This document shows, piece after piece, positions 16,698 to 25,317 of a stretch of 50,815 nucleotides of DNA. The notes below the pieces were generated by a model. The model ran no database searches and was not told where the DNA came from. It saw only the letters and a program-made list of their open reading frames with translations. The position numbers and the translations under genes were made by a program. The stretch's first letter is position 1. Every line of letters starts with the position of its first letter. This DNA comes from Arcobacteraceae bacterium (GTDB lineage Bacteria; Campylobacterota; Campylobacteria; Campylobacterales; Arcobacteraceae): positions 1-50,815 of the forward strand of contig JALNYH010000014.1 of NCBI GenBank assembly GCA_023229945.1, given 5' to 3'.

Positions 16698-16824
16698 AAA
16701 TACCTCCGTTTTAAATTAATAATTAACAACTAATAATTAATAACTGTTGTATTGCTAAAGCAATTATAATATATTTGTTGCGAAGCAACTCATAAATTAT
16801 TAGTTATTCACTGTTAGTTATTAG
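16698..16824. repeat. Intergenic palindromic cluster
   Basis: The 127 bp between secF and the small membrane gene holds two perfect mini-hairpins, ATTGC-TAAA-GCAAT (16751-16764) and GTTGC-GAA-GCAAC (16777-16789), set inside larger imperfect inverted repeats made of TTATTAGTTA-like units (16728-16745 against 16795-16826). No gene is visible. Confidence 0.6.
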
Positions 16825-17796
16825 TTAAACTATTCCTTTTTCATACATAGCTCTAATTCTATCTTTTTCTTTTTGTTTTTTTACTTTTTCAGCTTCTTTT
16901 TGTCTAAAATCATTTACACTAAATCTCAATTGTACTAAAATTGTAGCGGCAATAAATATAGAACTATATGTTCCTATTACAATACCAATCAATAATGTAA
17001 ATGCAAATCCACTAATTATCTCACTACCAAATAGATACAATGTAAATACAACAAAAAGAGTTGTAAGTGATGTTAGTGTTGTTCTAGCAAGTGTATTTGA
17101 TATAGAATGATTTACAAGATGGTTTAAATCATCTGAAATTGATTTACTTACCCCTTCTCTAATTCTATCAAAAACTATAATAGTATCATTGATAGAATAT
17201 CCTAAAATTGTAAGAAGAGCAGCCAAAATATCAAGATTTACTTCAACACTAAAAAGCGATATAAACCCTATTGCAATTATAATATCATGTACCAAAGCAA
17301 TAATAGAAGCAACTGCAAATCTCCACTCAAATCTAAAACTTACATAAATCAGTATTACAAGAAGTGTTAAAGAAAGTGCAATAATACCTTTTTCTTTTAA
17401 TTCATTACCAACTTTTGGTCCAACCATATCTACACGGCGGAGTTCAAACTCTCCAGTGGGTGCAAGAATAGAAGTGATTTGGTCACCAATATCGCTCCCT
17501 AAATCTGTAGAGGTATTTGTTATTTTGATTAATACTTCATCGTCACTGCCAAATTCACTTACAACAGCATTTTTTAGATGTTGAGTTTTTTCTAGCTCGG
17601 CTCTAATTAAATCTATTGGAGCAGTAGTTGTATACTTTACTTGTATTACAGACCCTCCAACAAAATCTATACCGAAGTTTAAACCTTTTGTACTAAGTGG
17701 TCCAAGAGAAGCTAAAAAAAGAAACAATGACAATCCCAAAAAAGGGATTTTATATCTCATTAAATCATAAATTTTATCACTATTAAAAAATTGCAT
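16825..17796 (-). CDS. secF: Protein translocase subunit SecF
   Basis: 323 residues. One N-terminal transmembrane helix (about 19-36), the periplasmic P1-like domain opening NFGIDFVGGSVIQVKYT, then five helices with the SecDF hallmark LTILGYSINDTIIVFDRIRE and the late RTTLTSLTTLFVV. A charged tail (EAEKVKKQKEKDRIRAMYEKG) faces the cytosol. Together with SecD it uses the proton gradient to pull secreted proteins through SecYEG. It is 3 bp downstream of secD. Confidence 0.97.
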   Translation of the reverse strand: MQFFNSDKIYDLMRYKIPFLGLSLFLFLASLGPLSTKGLNFGIDFVGGSVIQVKYTTTAPIDLIRAELEKTQHLKNAVVSEFGSDDEVLIKITNTSTDLGSDIGDQITSILAPTGEFELRRVDMVGPKVGNELKEKGIIALSLTLLVILIYVSFRFEWRFAVASIIALVHDIIIAIGFISLFSVEVNLDILAALLTILGYSINDTIIVFDRIREGVSKSISDDLNHLVNHSISNTLARTTLTSLTTLFVVFTLYLFGSEIISGFAFTLLIGIVIGTYSSIFIAATILVQLRFSVNDFRQKEAEKVKKQKEKDRIRAMYEKGIV

Positions 17797-17799
17797 TAT

Positions 17800-19374
17800 T
17801 TATCCTTGTTTCAAGCCAAACCACTTACGGGTATTTTTAGCTTTTGTGATTTTATGAGATAGCGTTAAATAAACACCATGAGTACCCAAAATAGCTGTTA
17901 TCATAGATGCCAAAATACCAATAGAAATGGTTATTGCAAATCCTTTAATAGGACCTGTTCCGTACGCATATAGTATAACTGCAGCTAAAAGGGTAGTAAT
18001 ATTTGCATCCAAAATGGCTCTCATTGCATTTGCATATCCATCTTCAATAGCTTTTGCTACTGACTTACCTTCTTTTAGAAATTCTCTAATTCTCTCATTG
18101 ATAATAACATTGGCATCAACTGCCATACCAACTGTAAGAACTATTCCAGCCATACCTGGAAGTGTCAGCGTTGCACCAAAAAGTGCCATAACAGCTAGAA
18201 TAATAAAGATATTTGATATTAGTGCAAGATTTGATATAATTCCAGCATATCCATAATAAACAATCATAAATATCATAACAAGTACAAAGCCACCAACAAG
18301 TGCAATCATAGATGCTTTAATAGAATCAGCTCCAAGACTAGGACCTACTGAGCGTTTTTCTAGCATTTCAACTGATGCTGGCAAAGCTCCACTTCTTAGT
18401 GCTATTGCAACATTTCCAGCTTCAATGATAGTAAATCCACCACTAATTTGTCCACTTCCTCCACCAATTCTTTCTCTTATAACTGGTGAGCTATAAACTT
18501 TTCCATCAAGTACAATTGCCAAACGATTACCTATATTTTTAGCTGTAAAATCACCAAAAATTCTAGCTCCTGCACTACTCAAAGTAAAGTTAATAATTGG
18601 TTGATTTGATTCATCAAAAGCAACTCTAGCATCTACAACATCTTCACCTGTTAGGATAGGAAGTTCTTTTAAAAGGTGTTTTATTTTGTCATCTTTTGCA
18701 TCAGGAACTATTATAGAGCCATAATCTCTAGCAGTTCTTTCATTTAGTGAATAAACCTGATCATCTCTTACTTCATCAACTGCCATAAGTTCTAAATTTG
18801 CAGGACGAGCTATAAGCTCTCTTGCTTGTTTTTCTTCTTCGGCATTTTTAATACCAGGAAGTTCAACAACTATATCACTTATCCCTTGTCTTATAACTGT
18901 TGGTTCAGCCAAACCAAATTGGTCAAGTCTATTTCTAATAGTCTCAACAGCTTGAGATACCGCCATATCTTTTACAAGTTCTATTTCTTGAACTTGAAGA
19001 GTTATAGTATAATTTAGCAAATCGTCTTTAATGATATCTAAACCTTGGATAGTTGAGAGTTCATCATCAAGTTTTTTCATTTCATCACTATCTAGTAAAA
19101 CAAATTTAATACTACTTTCATCAAATCTGAAATCTTCTATTAAGATATTGTCTTTTTGTGCAAAATATTTTAAACTTGTTGAGATTGATTTTATTTTATT
19201 CTGTACTGCTTCGTCAGTTTTCACACCAAGTCTGATGTGCATACCACCTTGTAAATCAAGTCCTAATGATACTTTTTGACCAAAATCACTTTGAATAATC
19301 GAAGGAATTGTAAAAACTATACCAAAAACACTACACAATAAAAATATTATAACTCTATAATTAAAAAAGTTCAC
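17800..19374 (-). CDS. secD: Protein translocase subunit SecD
   Basis: 524 residues. N-terminal transmembrane helix, the large periplasmic P1 head (LGLDLQGGMHIRLGV and IRNRLDQFGLAEPTVIRQG...IVVELPG), then a six-helix channel with GMAGIVLTVGMAVDANVIINERIREFL, the motif carrying the proton-pathway Asp. It forms the SecDF motor with the adjacent secF product. yajC lies 39 bp upstream, giving the standard yajC-secD-secF unit. Confidence 0.98.
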   Translation of the reverse strand: MNFFNYRVIIFLLCSVFGIVFTIPSIIQSDFGQKVSLGLDLQGGMHIRLGVKTDEAVQNKIKSISTSLKYFAQKDNILIEDFRFDESSIKFVLLDSDEMKKLDDELSTIQGLDIIKDDLLNYTITLQVQEIELVKDMAVSQAVETIRNRLDQFGLAEPTVIRQGISDIVVELPGIKNAEEEKQARELIARPANLELMAVDEVRDDQVYSLNERTARDYGSIIVPDAKDDKIKHLLKELPILTGEDVVDARVAFDESNQPIINFTLSSAGARIFGDFTAKNIGNRLAIVLDGKVYSSPVIRERIGGGSGQISGGFTIIEAGNVAIALRSGALPASVEMLEKRSVGPSLGADSIKASMIALVGGFVLVMIFMIVYYGYAGIISNLALISNIFIILAVMALFGATLTLPGMAGIVLTVGMAVDANVIINERIREFLKEGKSVAKAIEDGYANAMRAILDANITTLLAAVILYAYGTGPIKGFAITISIGILASMITAILGTHGVYLTLSHKITKAKNTRKWFGLKQG

Positions 19375-19413
19375 TTTGAATTTCCTTTATTGCCAAGCAA
19401 GTCTTATATAGAC

Positions 19414-19689
19414 TTACTTTGCACTCTCTTCTACTAATCTTGCAACATATTCTTTTACAATTTTTACTTCAGTATTGTCAGCTAGTTTTATTCTAAAAAA
19501 CTCATCTTCTACTTTTGCCACTTCTGCAATTAAGCCACCACTTGTTACAATTTTATCGCCTTTTTTCATATTCTCTAACATCTGCTTATGTTTTTTTGCA
19601 GTTTGTTGTTGAGGTCTGATGATAAGAAAGTAAAAAATTGCGAATAACACAATTAGAGGTAACAATGAACCAATTAAGCTTCCATCCAT
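19414..19689 (-). CDS. yajC: Preprotein translocase accessory subunit YajC
   Basis: 91 residues: one N-terminal transmembrane helix (about 7-24, LLPLIVLFAIFYFLIIRPQQQ) ending in the diagnostic RPQQ, then a small cytosolic domain (HKQMLENMKKGDKIVTSGGLIAEVAKVEDEF). It associates with SecDF and YidC. The start at 19689 follows AAGGATATTAA; the sequence upstream is inside the oppositely oriented lnt gene, so the two 5' ends probably overlap. Confidence 0.95.
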   Translation of the reverse strand: MDGSLIGSLLPLIVLFAIFYFLIIRPQQQTAKKHKQMLENMKKGDKIVTSGGLIAEVAKVEDEFFRIKLADNTEVKIVKEYVARLVEESAK

Positions 19690-20936
19690 TTAATATCCTT
19701 TTTTTTAGAAATTTGGATAATTTTAGCAAAACTAATATAATAAAAGGCTTCATTGGGAGTTTGTTTTCTTCTTTGTTTATATATTTAGACTTTTTTGGAT
19801 TAGAAAATAAACTATTATTTAGCATATTTGCATTGATTGCAATTTATTTATTTTTGAGTTTAGATAGAAAGAGTATCTTTTGGTATGGTTTTTTTGTAGG
19901 TATATTGTGGTTTTGGTGGATAAGTATTAGTTTTATTTACTATGAATTGGTATATCTTATCCCGTTTGTGGTACTGTTTTTTGGTGTTTTTTATGGAATA
20001 TCTTTTTATTTTTTGACACTTCTAGATAGATGGAATTTAAGATTTCTAGCTATGTTTTTATTCTCTTTTTTTGAGCCTTTTGGCTTTAATTGGTTTAAAA
20101 TAGAGCTTTTATTTATAAATAGCTATTTTTATGCAGATAAGATTACACTTTTGCTTATACTTGTAACTATTTCTTTAATTGTATATTTTAAATCACGATT
20201 AAAACCTATTTATTTGATATTGTTTTTGATTCCTTTGATATTTGTATTGGATTTAGAAAATAAAAAAACCACACTCCCTGATATAAATGTTTATTTAACA
20301 CAAATGGATATCCCTCAAGATTTAAAATGGCAACAAATATATCAAGAAGAGCTAATTCAGAAAAATTTGGAAGTTATACATAAAGCAATTGAGCAAAAAG
20401 CCAAATTGGTTGTATTGCCTGAAGCTACATTTGCATTTGCTTTGAATTTAGATCATGATTTGATGGATACTCTTAAAAGATTAAGTATAGAGATAGATAT
20501 TATTACAGGTGGAATGTATTATGATGGAGAAATTTATAATAATTCAACATATTTTTTCTCTAAAGAAACTGTACAAATAGCTAATAAGGTAGTACTTGTA
20601 CCTTTTGGTGAAGCTATACCTTTGCCTAAATTTTTTGTTGATTTGATAAATGATATTTTTTTTGGAGGAGCTAGTGATTTTATCCCTGCCAAAAAAACAA
20701 CAGATTTTGTAATCCAAGGTATAAAGTTTCGAAATGCTATTTGTTATGAGGCTACAAAAGATGAAATTTACGAAGATAATCCACCTTTTGTAATAGCAAT
20801 CTCAAATAATGCTTGGTTTACACCAAGTACCCAGCCAACGATGCAAAAGCTACTTATGAAGTATTATGCCAAAAAACATAATAGCGTGATTTATTCGGTA
20901 GCAAATGGCTCTCAAAGCTTGATTATAACACCTTAA
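19665..20936 (+). CDS. lnt: Apolipoprotein N-acyltransferase
   Basis: About 423 residues from the chosen ATG. Several N-terminal transmembrane helices (GFFVGILWFWWISISFIYYEL is typical of Lnt), then a nitrilase-like domain with the catalytic Glu in LVVLPEATFAF, Lys in KVVLVPFGEAIPLP and Cys in RNAICYEATKDE. It adds the third acyl chain to lipoproteins at the inner membrane. Start choice: ATG at 19665 has AGAGG 5 nt before it, but lies inside yajC on the other strand (25-bp divergent overlap); a TTG at 19713 avoids the overlap but has no ribosome binding site, and a T8 run (19699-19706) lies between. The C-terminus is shorter than in E. coli, as in other campylobacters. Confidence 0.9.
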   Translation: MNQLSFHPFNILFFRNLDNFSKTNIIKGFIGSLFSSLFIYLDFFGLENKLLFSIFALIAIYLFLSLDRKSIFWYGFFVGILWFWWISISFIYYELVYLIPFVVLFFGVFYGISFYFLTLLDRWNLRFLAMFLFSFFEPFGFNWFKIELLFINSYFYADKITLLLILVTISLIVYFKSRLKPIYLILFLIPLIFVLDLENKKTTLPDINVYLTQMDIPQDLKWQQIYQEELIQKNLEVIHKAIEQKAKLVVLPEATFAFALNLDHDLMDTLKRLSIEIDIITGGMYYDGEIYNNSTYFFSKETVQIANKVVLVPFGEAIPLPKFFVDLINDIFFGGASDFIPAKKTTDFVIQGIKFRNAICYEATKDEIYEDNPPFVIAISNNAWFTPSTQPTMQKLLMKYYAKKHNSVIYSVANGSQSLIITP

Positions 20937-20982
20937 GAGTATTTATTGTAAAATCGTTCAAATCATAAATAATAGTAGGCAC

Positions 20983-23970
20983 ATGAAAGATATTTTCTCA
21001 TTTTTAAAAACAACAAAACAAAACAAACAAAAAATAGAACAAATTGTAGTAGCTGATGATAAAGAGGCTCTACAAACTAGGGATTATGCCAAATTTTTCG
21101 GGTATGAGCCTTTTGTATTGCCTGATTTTAGAGCAAACCATGGAGATGATTTACTCTCTTTTAGTGAAGAATTAGCTCAAATTACCCAAACACTCAATAG
21201 TTATCACCGATATAAAAAAGCCAACAAACTTTTAATCTCACCAATTAGAACGATAACATTCAAATTACCAAAAGCATCTTGTTTTGATAGTTTTGATATC
21301 TCTTTTGGAGATAAAATTGATTTAAATCTTTTAAAACAAAAGTTGTACAACTGGGGATATTATTTTGTAGATATTGTTACAAGTGCTGGTGAGGTTTCAT
21401 TTAGGGGAGATATTATTGATATTGCACCTGCAAATGAGGATTTTGGATATAGAATATCTCTTTATGATGATGAGTGTGAGAGTATTAGACACTTTAGTAT
21501 TGAAGATCAAAAATCAAACAAAGAAGAGTTGGAAACCATAACAATATTCCCATCATTTCTAGCTCTTGATGAAGCAACACACGAAGCAATTAATGAAAAA
21601 ATAAATCAAGACAAATCAAATATTTTCATAAAAGATATTCACTCTTTAGGGTTTTGGTATATTGATGAAATGGGTGAATATTACACCAAAACTCTTCAAT
21701 CAGCCATCTCAAAAAGTGCCTTAAGTGAGCTAGAGACTGCATATATTTTTGAAGAACATAGAATTGATAAAGATGAGATAGCAAACATTGTAGCAATAGA
21801 TGAAGATGAAAATACAATTGAAGTCAAACCTGCCAATATCAAAGAGTTTATTACATTTCATACAGATAAAAAAATCACAATCATCACTACAACCGAAGCG
21901 AAAATAAAAGGTTATGATTTACCACAACAAGATTCTAATATAAAATATATTTTTGATGATATGGTGATAAATCTAGTCACCCCTGATGAGCTTGTCTTAT
22001 CTTTGAATATTACTCACAAAAAGAAGAAAGCAAAAAGAGCAAGGCTTGTATTAGATGAGCTTCAAATAGGTGATTTTGTAGTACATCAAACCCATGGAAT
22101 AGGTAAATTTAGAGGGGTAGAGCCTGTCACAATAATGGGAGCTACTAGAGATTTTGTTGTGATTACATACTCAGGGGAAGATAGGCTTTTGATACCTGTG
22201 GAAAACCTTGATATTATAGATAGATTTGTAGCTGATAGTGGTAGTGTAGCGGTTTTGGATAAGCTTGGTAAGGGAAGCTTTGCTAAGATAAAAGAGAGCG
22301 TAAAAGAAAAACTTTTTGCTATTGCAAAAGATATTATAGCCTTAGCAGCCCTTAGAGAGCTAGAAAATGGTATCAAAATAGATACTTCAAATCCACAACT
22401 AGCACAATTCCAAAAAGATGCTGGGTTTGAATATACCAAAGATCAAGAAACTTCTATCAAAGAAATTTTCAAAGATTTAAATAGTGGTCTTGTGATGGAT
22501 AGACTTGTAAGTGGTGATGTTGGATTTGGTAAAACAGAAGTTGCTTTGAATGCTATTTTTGCGGTAGCTCTTAGTGGAAAACAAAGTATTTTTATTTGTC
22601 CTACTTCACTCCTTGCAAATCAACACTTCATAGGTGTAAGAAATAGATTAGAAGGTTTTGGAATAAAAGTTGCCAAACTAGATGGCAAAACTACCGCCAA
22701 AGAAAAGTCATTGTTGCTTCAAAGAGTTGCAAATAATGAAGTTCAAGTGGTTGTTGGAACTCACTCTTTACTGACGCTAACCGCTCCAAAACTAGCTCTT
22801 GTAGTCATAGATGAAGAGCATAAATTTGGTGTAAAACAAAAAGAAAAACTAAAATCAATCACACACAATGTTCATATATTGTCAATGAGTGCTACACCAA
22901 TTCCAAGAACACTAAATCTTGCAATGTCCAAAATCAAAGGAATGAGTACCTTATCAACTCCTCCAAAAGAAAGAATAGGGACTAGAACTTTTGTCAAAGA
23001 GTACGAAGATAAGCTGATAAAAGAGATTATTTTGAGAGAGAGAAGAAGAGGCGGACAACTGTTTTATATATACAATAATATCTCAACCATACAAGATAAA
23101 AAAAGAGATATTTTAGATATATTACCAAATCTAAAAGTTGAAATAATCCACTCCCAAATACCACCAAAAGAAGCAGAAAATATAATAGAAGATTTTGCTG
23201 ATGGGAAAATTGATATACTTCTTGCTACATCTATCGTAGAATCTGGGCTTCATCTTCCAAATGCAAACTCTATTATCATAGATGGTGCAGATAGATTTGG
23301 AATAGCAGACCTTCACCAGCTTCGTGGACGAGTAGGGCGAAGTGATAAAGAGGGCTTTTGCTACTTTTTGGTTGAAAGCAAAAGTAAAATCACAAGTGAC
23401 GCTGTCAAGCGACTTGTGGCATTGGAATCCAACTCATATCTAGGAAGCGGTACAGCATTAGCGTTTCATGACCTTGAAATCAGAGGAGGGGGCAATATCA
23501 TAGGTGAAGCTCAAAGTGGACAAATCAAACATATTGGATATGCCCTGTATATCAAAATGCTAGAAGATGCTATTTCTATATTAAGTGGTGAAACAAAAGT
23601 AGAAGAAAAATCAGTTGATATCAAACTCTCAATTTCAGCTTATATTAGTAGCGATTATATTACAGAAGATAGATTAAGACTAGAGTTATATAGACGACTT
23701 AGCAAGGCTAAATCAAAAGAAGAAGTGCATGATATTGAAAGTGAAATGGAAGATAGATTTGGCAAGATAGATATTACAACCAAACAATTCTTAGAGCTAA
23801 TTTTGATAAAAATAAAAGCATTAAATCTAGGAATAAAAACAATAAGCAATTATGAACAAAATATCACTATTATCTATAACGATGGCAAAAAAGAGAGTAT
23901 CAAAACACCAAGTAAAGATGATGACGATATTATCAATACTACTATGAAGTTTTTGAATAGCAATAAATAG
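20983..23970 (+). CDS. mfd: Transcription-repair coupling factor Mfd
   Basis: 995 residues, shorter than the ~1150 of E. coli, as I expect for this phylum. Order: UvrB-homology N-terminus (about 1-330); CarD-like RNA-polymerase interaction domain (about 350-415, LQIGDFVVHQTHGIGKFRGVEPV); RecG-like helicase with GDVGFGKTEVA, VIDEEHKFGVKQKEK, SMSATPIPRTL, and GRVGRSDKEGFCYF; TRG motif and C-terminal domain D7. It displaces stalled RNA polymerase and recruits UvrA. It starts 46 bp after lnt and is followed 45 bp on by a CBS protein. Confidence 0.97.
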   Translation: MKDIFSFLKTTKQNKQKIEQIVVADDKEALQTRDYAKFFGYEPFVLPDFRANHGDDLLSFSEELAQITQTLNSYHRYKKANKLLISPIRTITFKLPKASCFDSFDISFGDKIDLNLLKQKLYNWGYYFVDIVTSAGEVSFRGDIIDIAPANEDFGYRISLYDDECESIRHFSIEDQKSNKEELETITIFPSFLALDEATHEAINEKINQDKSNIFIKDIHSLGFWYIDEMGEYYTKTLQSAISKSALSELETAYIFEEHRIDKDEIANIVAIDEDENTIEVKPANIKEFITFHTDKKITIITTTEAKIKGYDLPQQDSNIKYIFDDMVINLVTPDELVLSLNITHKKKKAKRARLVLDELQIGDFVVHQTHGIGKFRGVEPVTIMGATRDFVVITYSGEDRLLIPVENLDIIDRFVADSGSVAVLDKLGKGSFAKIKESVKEKLFAIAKDIIALAALRELENGIKIDTSNPQLAQFQKDAGFEYTKDQETSIKEIFKDLNSGLVMDRLVSGDVGFGKTEVALNAIFAVALSGKQSIFICPTSLLANQHFIGVRNRLEGFGIKVAKLDGKTTAKEKSLLLQRVANNEVQVVVGTHSLLTLTAPKLALVVIDEEHKFGVKQKEKLKSITHNVHILSMSATPIPRTLNLAMSKIKGMSTLSTPPKERIGTRTFVKEYEDKLIKEIILRERRRGGQLFYIYNNISTIQDKKRDILDILPNLKVEIIHSQIPPKEAENIIEDFADGKIDILLATSIVESGLHLPNANSIIIDGADRFGIADLHQLRGRVGRSDKEGFCYFLVESKSKITSDAVKRLVALESNSYLGSGTALAFHDLEIRGGGNIIGEAQSGQIKHIGYALYIKMLEDAISILSGETKVEEKSVDIKLSISAYISSDYITEDRLRLELYRRLSKAKSKEEVHDIESEMEDRFGKIDITTKQFLELILIKIKALNLGIKTISNYEQNITIIYNDGKKESIKTPSKDDDDIINTTMKFLNSNK

Positions 23971-24015
23971 TTAAATATTTGAGTATAATGAGTAACCCAC
24001 TATAAAGGATGTGCA

Positions 24016-24648
24016 ATGTTTACAATTTACAACAAAGGAAGCGTCCAGTTCCGTGGAACTTCAGATAATTTATACAACCTTCACAAGATTGATGAACTAG
24101 CATCATCAAGACTCAAGCCAGATAATGAAACATTTTCATATATTGATAATGATACAAATAAAGAGAAAAAACAATATGATAGTGAAGCAATAAATAGCTA
24201 TAAAAAAATTGCAAATATGGATACTACAGATATTGTTTATAATGTACAAGATATTATGACGAAAGATTGTATTACTATCAATATAGAATCTACAATTCAA
24301 GAAGCATATGATATTTTAAAAGACAATACAATCAATCAAATCCCAATAGTTACAGCCTCTTTTCAAATAGTTGGATTGATAAGTAATAGAGTAATTTTGA
24401 AGATGATTATGAGTGATATGGAAAATAGTAGTATGATTTTGAAAAAGAAATTGAGCGATATTGATTTATCAGAATGTATCACTACCGACCCAATATCTGA
24501 TATAAGACGAGTAGCAAAAGTAATGATAAATTTTAATCATGATGCCATCCCCGTCGTAAATTCAAACGATATATTAGTAGGTATAGTATCAAAAACAGAC
24601 ATAATCAAAGCAGTTTCGCATATACCTGATTTTAAACTTTGGGCATAA
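24016..24648 (+). CDS. CBS-domain pair protein
   Basis: 210 residues. After a polar N-terminal region of about 75 residues come two CBS motifs: VQDIMTKDCITINIESTIQEAYDILKDNTINQIPIV...IVGLISNRVIL and ECITTDPISDIRRVAKVMINFNHDAIPVVNSNDILVGIVSKTDII. Such stand-alone Bateman modules bind adenosine nucleotides and act as energy or ion sensors on partner proteins; no catalytic domain is present. The N-terminal part (FTIYNKGSVQFRGTSDNLYNLHKIDEL) is unassigned. AAAGGA lies before the start. The partner is not evident; the upstream neighbour mfd is probably unrelated. Confidence 0.9.
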   Translation: MFTIYNKGSVQFRGTSDNLYNLHKIDELASSRLKPDNETFSYIDNDTNKEKKQYDSEAINSYKKIANMDTTDIVYNVQDIMTKDCITINIESTIQEAYDILKDNTINQIPIVTASFQIVGLISNRVILKMIMSDMENSSMILKKKLSDIDLSECITTDPISDIRRVAKVMINFNHDAIPVVNSNDILVGIVSKTDIIKAVSHIPDFKLWA

Positions 24649-24994
24649 TCTTGTAGATATTATGATTATTGAAGATAAAAAGGCAAATCAGCAATAAGTT
24701 TTTTCAAGTATAACTTTATTGAACTTATTCTCCATAATGTGACCACATTCTAAGGATTCTTACGACTTTGTCAGCTTCTCGTACTTCAAAAAGCAACTCG
24801 TGCCACGATTTTTTCAAGGAAGCTTCGCTTTGTGATACTTTTTTCTAAAAAAAGTATTGAAGAAGCTAAAACCATAGATAGATATTACTTTTTTAGTGAA
24901 TTACGGGGGAAACATACTAATTTAAATATGTATCCTATCCACTGATTTTCAAAACCATAGTTAGATACTACTTTTTAGAAAAGTAGCCAAAAGC

Positions 24995-25128
24995 GGTGCA
25001 AGAGGTTATAATTTTTGGAATTTATTGATACTTTTTCTAAAATTGTGAAACTCACTTCGTTCAAACAGTCACAATTTCTTAACGAAAAAGTACCAATAAA
25101 TTTTAATCCAAAAATTATAAATTGCACC
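24995..25128. repeat. 134-bp imperfect inverted repeat (long hairpin)
   Basis: Left arm from GGTGCA at 24995 to about 25050 and right arm from about 25065 to TGCACC at 25128 are imperfect reverse complements: GGTGCAA / TTGCACC, TTATAATTTTTGGA / TCCAAAAATTATAA, ATTTATTG / CAATAAAT, TACTTTTTC / GAAAAAGTA and ATTGTGA / TCACAAT all match in order. The loop is around ACTTCGTTCAA. It could be a structured RNA or a miniature element. Confidence 0.65.
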
Positions 25129-25132
25129 ATCT

Positions 25133-25151
25133 GCGGTATCGCTAAAGCGAT
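25133..25151 (+). repeat. 19-bp motif, inverse copy at 27242-27260
   Basis: GCGGTATCGCTAAAGCGAT here differs at one base from the reverse complement of 27242-27260. It contains its own palindrome ATCGC-TAA-AGCGAT-like core. The two copies bracket the orphan gene and the HNH gene. Confidence 0.7.
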
Positions 25152-25238
25152 GCTTATTTGATATTCTTTATTTCCCTTTAAGTCTTCATTTGGCTTGATG
25201 AAAGTTTCATTTTGGGGTCTTACCTTTTTTTGGATAAT

Positions 25239-25297
25239 GGAACCCCAGTCTATGACTGGGCTTGTCTTATGAATAAACCAGATGAATCTGGCGTTCC
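25239..25297. repeat. REP-like doublet: two GGAAC-headed hairpins in inverse orientation
   Basis: Plus strand: GGAAC-C-CCAGTC-TAT-GACTGG (25239-25259). Minus strand: GGAAC-G-CCAGAT-TC-ATCTGG (25297 down to 25278). Each unit is a 5-base head, one variable base and a perfect 6-bp hairpin starting CCAG. The two units face each other 18 bp apart, and their GGAAC/GTTCC heads can pair to close a three-way junction. This is the layout of paired REP elements. A decayed half-copy (GGCGTTCCTTA) appears at about 27226-27236. Confidence 0.6.
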
Positions 25298-25317
25298 TTT
25301 ATATTGCTTTAAAGACT

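Larger units (their letters stand above)
24649..25317. repeat. Repeat-rich non-coding tract, left side of the accessory island
   Basis: No convincing gene in about 670 bp. It is crowded with fold-back sequence: a terminator-like hairpin built on ATACTTTTTT-CT-AAAAAAAGTAT (24835-24857), CTACTTTT-TAG-AAAAGTAG (24968-24986), a 134-bp imperfect inverted repeat (24995-25128), a 19-bp motif (25133-25151) repeated in inverse orientation at 27242-27260, and a REP-like hairpin pair (25239-25297). The first of these may end transcription of the CBS gene. Confidence 0.6.

Noticed and set aside
16390..16719. Plus-strand 109-codon frame opposite the small membrane gene
   Set aside because: The minus-strand product has clear transmembrane helices and matches a remembered conserved family; the plus frame does not.
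24016..24648. CBS protein as part of the accessory island
   Set aside because: It sits close to mfd on the housekeeping side, before the repeat-rich DNA begins, and has ordinary composition.
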